Shown piece after piece: positions 55,714-64,000 of a DNA stretch of 64,000 bases. Below the pieces are notes generated by a model that searched no databases, was not told where the DNA came from, and worked only from the letters and a program-made list of their open reading frames with translations. Origin of the DNA: Dastarcus helophoroides (Eukaryota > Arthropoda > Insecta > Coleoptera > Bothrideridae). A program made the translations under genes and the position numbers. The stretch spans positions 42,893,559-42,957,558 of the forward strand of contig CM053327.1 in the NCBI GenBank assembly GCA_028583605.1, given 5' to 3'. How positions within the stretch are numbered: position 1 is the first letter of the stretch; the number at the start of each line of letters is the position of its first letter.

Positions 55714-56291
55714 CCACAGAATATTTTATCCATTTTATCGCAATGTAAACATATTAGGTATCAATAATATCTAACTCCTGAATTTCCGGTCCTACTATTG
55801 CATAATAACATATTGGTGGCTATTCATGATGGTAAGTAATTCTGAACTGTATCATTTTCGATCTTTTATAATATTAAAAAGTTCGGGTTTATTTTTTTAA
55901 CGATCGTGTTGTTACTGAGGTTGGCAGCCCCAACCCCCAACTGTCAACTTTTTCGTTAAACTGACATTTACGTCAAAGTCAAATTTGGATGTGTTTGTGT
56001 TTTTTCGACCAAATTGGTAATCATTCTCCTTTTTGTGTAAATAGGAACGATAACGTTAGATAATGACGAGTTGCGTACGATGTAATAAGCAAAGTACTAA
56101 TTAAATTATATGCATAATTTCGATTAACTCCAAACAATTCAAACAAGAGGTTATATAAACTTTGATAATATGATTAGTGTTTGTGTTAGATTTATTATGT
56201 TAATAAGATTATTATCATGTTATCAAAGTGCCATTAGGGTGAATCTCTTCCTAGTGTAATATATGAAAAACGCCTCTTATCATATTAAATT
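55714..56291. other. Probable promoter / 5' UTR region of the 56292 gene
   Basis: Unique-looking DNA upstream of the ATG at 56292; no TATA element that I would defend. Confidence 0.35.
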
Positions 56292-57249
56292 ATGGGTGAT
56301 GAAATATTCGATGACGATTTGAGTCAATATGATATCTACGGGAAAACACCCCCTAGAACTAAAATATTAAGAAAGTTTAGAGAAAGAAAACACAAGGATA
56401 AATTCGCCGGGTAGGATTTTTCCTTATATCTTGTAAAAGTAGCTATACAAGTGTCTTACAAATTATTTTTAGACCATCTCAGAAAATGTCTAAAGCGAAG
56501 GTTCTCTCCAGAAGAAACACCGTAACAACCATGTATGACGACCTGATTGCAAGATCGGAAAATAACGAGTCCGACCAAGGTAACCATCACTGGTATCAGT
56601 AGGGTTGCCACCTCCCCGGGTTTGACTGGAGTCTCCGGAGAGTAGAAAGATACCTTTGGGTTGATCGGCTTGAAGGCGACGACCTTTTTTTTAGTCATCA
56701 ATTTATACTGCAACAATTTTTCCTAAGCAAGGAATAACAAAAATCTGTTTTTCAACTAATCTCCGGGTGATCCAGCCGCTACAGGTGGCAACCCTAATTA
56801 TCAGACGACTTGCGATCATCAGGCGAATTCGTGCCATAATGCGATATCATCAGACCAACTCCAGCCGTAAATACGATCAATTTCTAGGGGGAAGTTCAAA
56901 GAAAGTGGGTAAAAGACAAATGAAGCTACTACGCGGTTCTGAACGAGACCTCAAGCTCGATATAGCAAGTGCCCAGGCAGTTTCCCACTCTGACGAGCCA
57001 AATGCATCCAAAACACCACAGCCGAGTTACCAAATTGGAAGCTGTAAGCGGTTTATGAGTTTATCTGTGAGGACAGTTCCTTGCCCTAAGAGTAGGTCTC
57101 ATACCGATCATGATAAGGAGATTGCATGCGAAGAAGGTGATAATAACGAGTGTTATTCCAAAAGAGTTGAATTTTATAAGACGTTGAGTTTATTGATCAG
57201 GATGGGTTATGGGGAGAAACAGTCGCAAGATAGGAATCCTCGAAAGATG
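56292..57249 (+). CDS. 5' part of an unrecognised gene, three exons
   Basis: Exons 56292-56410 (MGDEIFDDDLSQYDIYGKTP, KILRKFRERKHKDKFA), 56473-56579 (PSQKMSKAKVLSRRNTVTTM, YDDLIARSENNESDQ) and 56888-57249 (GSSKKVGKRQMKLLRGSERD, LKLDIASAQAVSHSDEPNAS, ..FYKTLSLLIRMGYGEKQSQD) join in phases 2 and 1; the last ends at donor ATG|GTAAGA in phase 0. Introns are 62 and 308 nt; the acceptor at 56887 is TCAATTTCTAG. The protein begins acidic, becomes basic and Ser-rich, and looks disordered, with one short helical patch near the end. No family is recognised. No further exon was found to 64000, so the gene either continues right of the window through a long intron or ends in an unseen exon. It is transcribed divergently from Mtl. 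Confidence 0.65.
56600..56796. mobile_element. Small inverted-repeat element (MITE-like) in an intron of the 56292 gene
   Basis: TAGGGTTGCCACCT at the left end is exactly inverted as AGGTGGCAACCCTA at the right end; 197 bp in all. The flanking octamers GGTATCAG and ATTATCAG share six bases, compatible with an aged 8-bp duplication of the hAT type. It has no coding capacity. Confidence 0.8.
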
Positions 57250-57832
57250 GTAAGATATTGGTGCCTGCCGAGATTTATTTTGGAATTTTTTCCATTGATT
57301 GAAAACTAGCGGATACCTGCGCCTTTGTCCGCGTGAAAGAAGAGCAAGAATTCTTGGGTCACCTTTATGGAAATTCCGACTTTTTTTGAGGAATTCGATT
57401 TTTACTGGGAATGTGGAATTATGTATTTTGAAAATTTCGACATTTTAGAATATCAAATTTTTTCAGAATGTTGACATTTTCTTATTCGATTCCCAAAATT
57501 TCAAGTTTTTTCGAAACTTCGGGAGTCGAATAAGAAAATGTCAACATTCTGAAAAAAGTTGATATTCTAAAATGTCGAAATTTTCAAAATACATAATTCC
57601 ACAAAATTTTGACTTAATTCGGAAATTGTCTACTTTTTTCGAAGTTTTCACTTTTTTTAGAAAACTCGAGCTTTAACATGATGATTTTTGGGTATATTTT
57701 GATTTTCTTTTTTACAAACTTTTTATAATAATTTCTGTTTTTGTTAAAGAATTTCTTGTTTGAAAATTTGCCTTTTAATAGTTTAAATTTTTAATATTTT
57801 CACTTTATTTGGAGGTTTTTTTGGAAAATTTT
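57250..57832. repeat. AT-rich repeat with a local inverted segment
   Basis: GAAAATTTCGACATTTTAGA near 57440 and its inverse TCTAAAATGTCGAAATTTTC near 57567, together with CTTATTCGA/TCGAATAAG, give an imperfect palindrome over 57405-57605. Confidence 0.7.
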
Positions 57833-57935
57833 CTCTCTGAAGATGATAGCTTGGCTATCGAAACGCGTTAGAGCAACCTTTGTTGTGTTTTTTAATCTTT
57901 CTTGGTTTTAGGGGACACTATTTGTATTTCAATTT
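57833..57935 (+). repeat. Right half of the fold-back repeat with hammerhead-like motif
   Basis: CTCTCTGAAGATGATAGCTT, GGCTATCGAAACGCGTTAGA and GCAACCTTTGTTGTG lead into TTTAATCTTTCTTGGTTTTA. The motif 57833-57873 has stem I CTCT/AGAG, core CTGAAGA (57837-57843), one extra T, stem II GATAGC/GCTATC with loop TTG, GAAA (57860-57863), palindromic stem III ACGCGT (57863-57868) and then U17. It is the best preserved copy of this motif in the family, as most others have lost the GAAAC. Confidence 0.55.
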
Positions 57936-58369
57936 TTGACTTTTTATCATATTTTTGACTATATTTTTGAAAATTTGGATCGAGAAAGTGCGTGAAATCT
58001 GGCGACATTGAAGCGGACAAATAGGCAGACAAACACACTTTTGCATTTATATATTAGTAAGGATTTCAATCTTCTCTCATCAAAATTTCCTCCTTTTTTC
58101 ATAATATCGACTTTATTTGAAACCGGACTTCTTTTAAAATTTCGATATTTTTTCATAATTTCTAAAATTTTTTCAAAATCACTACCTTTTTACAAAATTT
58201 TGACTTTTTCTCGAAACTTTGAAATGCTGTCTGTTCGTTTTGAAAAATTCCCCTTTTCCTGAAAATTCCCCTTCTCCTGAAAATTTCTCTTTTTGTTGAA
58301 AATTTCGAATTTTCTTGAAGAATCTGACCTAATTGAGATTTTTCACCTTTTCTTTGTGGAATTCTGGTA

Positions 58370-58425
58370 TAACCGCCGATGATGCTGTAAAGCGAAACCT
58401 GGGGTCTGGTCGTAGCAAGTATTTA
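58370..58425 (+). ncRNA. Possible second type of hammerhead-like motif
   Basis: CCGATGATGCTGTAAAGCGA followed by AACC..GGTC can be read as core (C)CGATGA, stem II GCT/AGC with loop GTAA, GAAA, stem III ACC/GGT with loop TGGGGTCT, and cleavage C. The first core base pair position deviates (CCGATGA against CUGAUGA) and stem I is weak. A terminal AATAAA-like tail follows at 58450. Confidence 0.3.
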
Positions 58426-59002
58426 TAGAAATATCGTGGAATTTTTAATAAATGTTGTTGTTTTCATCATTAATAAAGTTTAATAGTCATGAATCTGACC
58501 TTTTAAAATACGAATTATTAAAATTTTGAATAAATTGTACAAAACGAATCCGATTTTAAACCTCATGCTTCAAAAATGTGTTTCAAGTTTGAACAAAAAG
58601 TTTCAAAACAAAGTCGAAATTTAAAAGAATTATCTAGTTTAGGATCTAAACAGGAATTTTGGAAAAAACAACAGACTTTCGAGTTATAATTTAAAGTTAA
58701 AGCTTAATGTTAGCATGAAATTTCGATTTCCGCATTTGGAATTCACGAACTACTAATGTGGCAGCTTACCGGGCCATTCAGATTCTAAAAAAAGAAACTT
58801 GGAACATGGAAAAGTGAAAGTTTTCAACAAAGCAACAAATATTGAAGAGTCCAGACCACAGAACATATATAAAGAGAAACCTATCCGTAATGTCTATGCC
58901 TGATATAGTATTTGCGCGCCACCTACAAATAAAGCGGGTACTATAATATAAACCGCGAACATTTAAATGCCTTTAAATTTTAAATTTAAATGAAAAATTA
59001 CC

Positions 59003-59049
59003 TTATTTTGCAGTTACTATTACTGAAAGTAATAGTAACTGCAAAATAA
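59003..59049. repeat. Perfect 21-bp inverted repeat with 5-nt loop
   Basis: TTATTTTGCAGTTACTATTA plus C is followed by TGAAA and its exact reverse complement. It is isolated, with no transposon body recognised around it. It could be a tip-to-tip remnant of a DNA transposon or a transcribed hairpin. Confidence 0.85.
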
Positions 59050-60512
59050 AGTAAAAAAATAATTTAAATGGAGTACACCAAACACCAACCAAAATATTTA
59101 GATATTTTTATTAAAGGAAAAATAAATTACAATATCTATAAAAACGATTTTTAAAGACCTATAATTAGGTTAACATATTTGTATATTATCAATTTATACA
59201 ATCAAAAATGATATAATAATTTTTTGAAGTTAAATGTATTTATTCTTAGGATACTTGAAATGAAAATTGATTTAAAACTGATCCAATAATCTAACCTCCT
59301 AGAAATTTATATGAGTTATTTAAGAGGTTTGTCAAAAGGGCTACTATATAAACGAAAATGGTGCAGAATGTTCCTCACATAATATTAAAGCCAGAGTGAA
59401 AATTGAAATTAACGTATTACAATATTTCAGTTAATCTTATGAAGATTAGTTTAAATTAATTTTTATAAAAAAAGGCTCTGCTAAAAGAGCTCAATTTTTA
59501 TATTATGTAACTTGAATTACATATAATCAATTTTGCACAGATTCATTAACATTCACTAAATTGTTCATGATAAAAAATAAATAAAAAATGTTTTCCAAAC
59601 AATTTTTTTGATTAAATATAATTCAATATGTTCAGTAAAGTTCTTAAAAATGTTTCCAAGGAATATTTTTAAAAAAAACCACTCCTATAGTTTTTAATCA
59701 AGTTTTTGTTAAAAAGTTAAAATCGAGACCTATTCGCAAACAAAAGTTAGTTGAATATTTTACTTGATTTATATTGGCCTGTGCAACTTAGTCAAGACTA
59801 TGGGCCAGAATATAAAAATCATATCAAATTGCGGGCTGGATTGGGTACTAAAAAATCTCGAAAAAATTGGAAAAAAAACGGGACGTACGAAAAAAAAAAG
59901 ACTTAAAAATTATAACTAGGACTGTATAAAATTGTGTCAAAGGCCGAATCAAGGGCGGTTTTAGGAATGTTACGAATGTCGAGGGCCGGATCTGGCTCTG
60001 GTTGCACATACCTGGTTTCTTATTTCCTATTTGAATGTACAGTGAGTTGATAAAATTTCCTATTCATTTAATTTACATTAACTTTATGTTTACTTCGTGA
60101 TTTGATATAAAATGTAATTTTACCTTCCATATATCTTCCATATATATAACCTAAATACTAACAAAGCAACGGAACTATTCAACTTTAAAAAAAAATACCT
60201 ATGCATAATTAAAGTACCAAATGAAACATGCATACAGCGTGAACCAAAAGTAACGCACAAAACGTATATCTTTGTTGTGGGTCATTTTACAAAAAAAAAT
60301 CATGTTCATTTCGCAATTGCTACATCTTGACACTATACCAACATTTGTGACAAAGTTGTATTTATATTTTTTACTGGGCTTGTGCAGCCCATCATGTTTC
60401 GACTAGCAAATAATACTTATAAAAATAATGTATGAAATTTTCTCGCAATGCCAATAGATGTGAAAACCAGCAAACAAAAATGTCGGTTAACTAAAGAATA
60501 GTATGAAAATTT

Positions 60513-63500
60513 TTACCTTCTTCTTTTTTCAAAATAATTTGCTGCATATTTTTGTAAATAATCTGCATTTTCGGTTATACGCTGCTTACCAGATATTAAT
60601 CTATTAAATATTTTACAATATTGGAAAAGAAGCAAATCCACATATCTACTAATGATATAATTTAATATTCTAGAAGAATGTTCACAAGCAACAAAATTAA
60701 AGCTGACATGATTTTCAATAAATTCTTTTAGTTGTTTTCCAAATTCCTTAATGTAACCAACTCTTGATACAAAAAAATAAGTGATATTTGTAATGACCTT
60801 TATAATGTTTCAATGAAATTGTTATTACAATAGTTCAATTTATTAAATATATTCTTTTCTGAAATAATTTTGTGTTTACTAAGTGAATCCCCATCTAGTA
60901 GTATATTTCTAAAACATATCTCGCAAGTTTTAATATTAGGCAAAACATCTTTGATAATAAATCCAGCTATATATGTTATTACTGATTCATTTTCAGTCAC
61001 ATACGAATCAAGTAGGTCTGGCCATTTTATTGTTGCAACAATATCTTCTGAATCCGGCTGAATAAAAGATCTTATTGATATTAAAAACCCTGCAATTTCG
61101 TCATCTTCACAATTGAAATGGCGAGAATGATAATTTGAAGCATTGTTAATTAAAATACTTTTAAAATATGATTCAAATGCAGCACAAGTTGGGTTAATAT
61201 TTCTTACTCCAAATTGTCTCATTTGTCCATTAAAATTTTCAAGACAGTCGGTGTTAATTGATCTCGCAGCAAATTTTTTAAAACCAAAATTTCCTAAATG
61301 ATTTTTAAGAATTTCAAAATTTCTCAAAGTAAAAATCCAGTTTTTAAGAACTGGTGGAAAACTTCTATCCCTTGGTGTGCGTTTCTCAAAACGCATAGAT
61401 TTTAGAACAGCAATAGCCTCTTTCCAAATTTTGTGATGCGGTCCCTGGGTACCAACAGTCACTTTTGTTCGCAACTTCTTCAATTTTTTCCGACCTAGAA
61501 AAATCATAAATATATTTACCATAAAATATTCCGGTACAAGAATCATGTTAGGACGAAATAGTACCTTTAACACCTCCATTCACGGAATCAAATAAATCAT
61601 CCATAAAATTGAGAAATATTGCAGTATCGGCAGCTTCTGAGGCCATTATTCTTTTTCCGCAGGTGCTTTTGGTTTGGTCCCTGCTCATTAGCATAATCAT
61701 AGATGCCACAGATTTGCTGAATACTTGTGTGCAGTAAGATACTTTCATTTTCTTTAGTTTTTGTGGCACCACATGATAGTCTGTTAATTTTGGCATTGTT
61801 CTTAAATTGCCAAAAGAAACGTCTATAAAATAGGCATTTTCTATATGACACCATTTTGCTGTTCTCTGAACGCCATCTAATACAAAATGTAAAGGTTTTA
61901 GTAATAAATTATTTCGCATTGATTTCAACAGATGAGGAGGATCATATAAAGGTATAATAATATTTCCATCCACTCATATAATGTCATTATTTTCCTTTAA
62001 TCCCTGTCTTAACGCTTCGGCTTTAGTGTCTTGTAGAAGTGTATTTATGGCCGTCATGTTGGTGCTACCTAAAATTCTAAGTGAAATTAATTTCAAAATT
62101 ATCCCTGTACGCTTACCTTGATCACAGACAACAGCAACAAGTTTCAAACCTGCATCGCATGTCTTTCTTACGATATCTTTAAATATTCTCATTATTGTGG
62201 CTGGTGTCGTGGAGGATTTACAGAAAGTAAACGCAACAGGCTGTTTCCATGGCTTCTTGACAGAAATGCTTTTTAAAAGCCATACCATGGCGTGATCAGC
62301 AATTTGGTTTTTTCTTTCCCCGTCATCCACAAAGCCAGTAATAGTACCGCTATATTTATCGTAAGTCAAATGAGGTTGCAACGCCATTTCATCAAAGAGT
62401 AAAATGCAGCATTTTTCCTGGAAAGTCTTCATTTTGCTAGCTGTGTCTTTTAATGACAGAAAAACTGTATCACAGATTCCAGCTTTGACAGGGATTTGCC
62501 TTACAATTTTCTTTAAAGTTTCCGGGGAAGGTAAATACATTAGTCTCGAAAGATAGCGATAGGACTTTGGACTCTGTTTGTAGAGTGCCAAAGCAAATAC
62601 TTTGTCCTCTAACGTATATACCCTCTGTTTTTTGCTTTTATTAACATTTCTCAGCTGGCAATCGAAGAAGTTTTTAACAATAGGATTTAGGTCATTATCA
62701 TCCCACAAGCCACTTTTAATACATTTTTCAGCCAATATTAATCTTTGATGCAAATTTGTTTTTCTTATCTTTAAGTTTGCGACTTTTGATTTCAGTTGGA
62801 TGCAGTGCTTATATAGTTGTCTTGCTTTCGGTGTTAACTGGACTTGCCTATGCACATTTAAAGCGGATAAGATGGTCTCTGAAATAAAAAAGATGTTGAA
62901 TTACACAAAAACCAAACCGCAAATGTTAATAAAATAATAAGAAAAACGAAATTTTTTTCTTTTGCAGACATTGCATTCTTGACCACATTAATAAATTTAT
63001 GCAGTTTCAAATCAATAAATAATCAACCAACTAAAAGAACCGACGTTCTTAAGTTTGTACAAAGCTTGAGAAAAGTAATTGGGCTAATAAATATGTATCA
63101 GACTGGCACAACAATGTTTAATTTGTTTTTTCTTTTTTTTTTCCATGAAATTTATGTATAAAGATCCTTTATTTATAACATATTTAAACTAAATATTTTT
63201 TGTAGTTTAGATCTTTCTTGTGATGATTTGAAATTCATGTCATTGTCAATGTTTTCTGTAGTTGAAATAGTCAGCAAATGCACTTCTTTAAATATTTACA
63301 AAACAGATGGAAATGGAAATTGCAAAGCTGACAAGCGTCAAAATTATCGTTCTATCTCTATCTGATCTAAAAAAATTTCTTTATAAATTGTCTTTACTTA
63401 CTTTAAAACTGCATTGAGGAACAATAAATATATTTTTTATTTAACACATATTATACGTACTTTTTTCCTTTCTTTTTTGGTATACAGTCTGCTTTTTAGC

Positions 63501-63954
63501 TGATGTATGGTCTGTGGAAACAAAACTCATATTTGTTGACTGCTCTAATGTTAGTGGGGAGTTTTCTAATTCATGATATGTTTCAACATTTTTTTCACGC
63601 TTGTCAAAATTATTCAAATTTACTAGAACAATACCAATAATTACAAAATAAATGAATTCAAAATATAACATTCTTACCTGGCAGAAACAGTGTTGGTACA
63701 GCAGTTGTACTTAACTTGCTACTAAGAAAATATTTTGATTCAAAGTGCTTGTTGCAAATGGCCCGATATTTTAACTGGTTGTTTGAAAGCTTCATTAGTT
63801 GTTCATTCCCACAGGCAGTTAACCATATCATTTGGCGCGAAATATCACTAGGAAATACATGCATTTTCAGCTCTGTCTCCATACAGTTCAGAACACTACA
63901 CTTCTTTTTGAGCGCTAAAAAATAAAACTTACAAATTTTTTGAGCAAAATACAT
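60513..63954 (-). pseudogene. P-element/THAP9-type transposase gene, four exons, two lesions
   Basis: Exon 1 (from 63954 or an acceptor at 63914, to 63678) encodes a THAP zinc finger: CSVLNC, the Trp of MIWLTACG, ICNKHF, and AVPTLF. Exon 2 (63622-63461) is linker. Exon 3 (62878-61565) has a coiled coil (LKSKVANLKIRKTNLHQRL) and then the RNase-H-like core: LLFDEMAL, VAVVCDQG, DPPHLLKSMRNN. Exon 4 (61494 to 60513) has GRKKLKKLRTKV, CLENFNGQMR, ESVITYIAGFI and a C-terminal part with FNFVACEHSSRILNYI. Introns have GT..AG ends and phases agree. Lesions: TGA at 61976-61974 inside exon 3 just before the DPPHLLK block, and a frameshift near 60800, after which the family sequence continues in another frame to the stop at 60513. 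The element therefore looks recently inactivated. Its right end lies beyond the window; the left inverted repeat was not identified. Confidence 0.88.
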
Positions 63955-64000
63955 TAAAAGCTAGAAAAGAGCTGCAACCCAGATTTAGCTAATAATATTA

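Larger units (their letters stand above)
57936..60512. other. Non-coding, AT-rich, with scattered repeat words
   Basis: TTTCGA-type words continue to about 58700. From 58750 the sequence is AT-rich and unique-looking. A ribozyme-like motif lies near 58379 and a hairpin at 59003-59049. No exon was found. Confidence 0.45.

Noticed and set aside
56767..56887. Start of the 57-kb reading frame at 56767
   Set aside because: The first codons overlap the right end of the inverted-repeat element; the acceptor at 56887 fits the phase of the previous exon better.
1..64000. tRNA or rRNA genes
   Set aside because: No cloverleaf with A/B boxes or rRNA motif was noticed by eye; a covariance search would be needed to exclude them fully.

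Overview
The window is intron- and repeat-rich eukaryotic nuclear DNA, most likely from an insect. The recognisable genes have GT..AG introns and match animal orthologues: the C-terminal part of the polarity scaffold Scribble (PDZ3, PDZ4 and tail), the axonemal dynein light intermediate chain DNALI1/p28, and the Rho-family GTPase Mtl (Mig-2-like). The transposons present (P/THAP-type, Tc1-type, hAT-like, solo LTRs, a LINE 3' fragment, candidate Penelope-like ends) are common in insects. The insect order cannot be settled from sequence alone.

Layout. 1-13.5 kb: probable intron or upstream DNA of scrib, holding an LTR fragment, a solo LTR with a perfect 4-bp target duplication, a diffuse AT-rich repeat, fold-back repeats, a 3.2-kb almost pure pyrimidine tract and a LINE RT tail. 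A possible first exon of an unknown minus-strand gene lies at 1444-1525. 13.5-43.9 kb (+): scrib exons separated by very large introns. Intron content includes a tandem array of about 743-bp units (16.7-20.7 kb), two near-perfect 21-bp satellite arrays (22.25-23.25 and 24.72-28.22 kb), a 24-bp minisatellite, a damaged Tc1-like element, a second solo LTR, a 26-bp minisatellite, a 21-bp hairpin minisatellite and a 6.6-kb segment bounded by inverted repeats.

44.2-49.6 kb (-): DNALI1 in four exons, convergent with scrib, with an internal ~1-kb duplication that copied part of exon 2. 50.5-52.1 kb (-): Mtl in three exons, complete (195 aa). 53.6 kb (+): an orphan exon-like segment. 55.1-55.7 kb: a non-autonomous hAT-like element with a perfect 8-bp target duplication. 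56.3-57.25 kb (+): the 5' part of an unrecognised gene, with a small inverted-repeat element in its second intron. 57.3-60.5 kb: AT-rich repeats and ribozyme-like motifs. 60.5-64 kb (-): a P-element/THAP9-type transposase gene with four exons, interrupted by one in-frame stop and one frameshift.

The host genes do not form a pathway, though Scribble (basolateral polarity) and Mtl (actin/migration) both act at the cell cortex. The most unusual content is the repeat DNA: a 21-bp satellite open in five of six frames whose flank is in frame with a scrib exon, and a repeated hammerhead-like ribozyme architecture (stem I, CTGAAGA, stem II, GAAAC plus a palindromic minimal stem III) at the ends of dispersed repeats. 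All exon boundaries are read by eye from splice consensus and phase, without transcript data.
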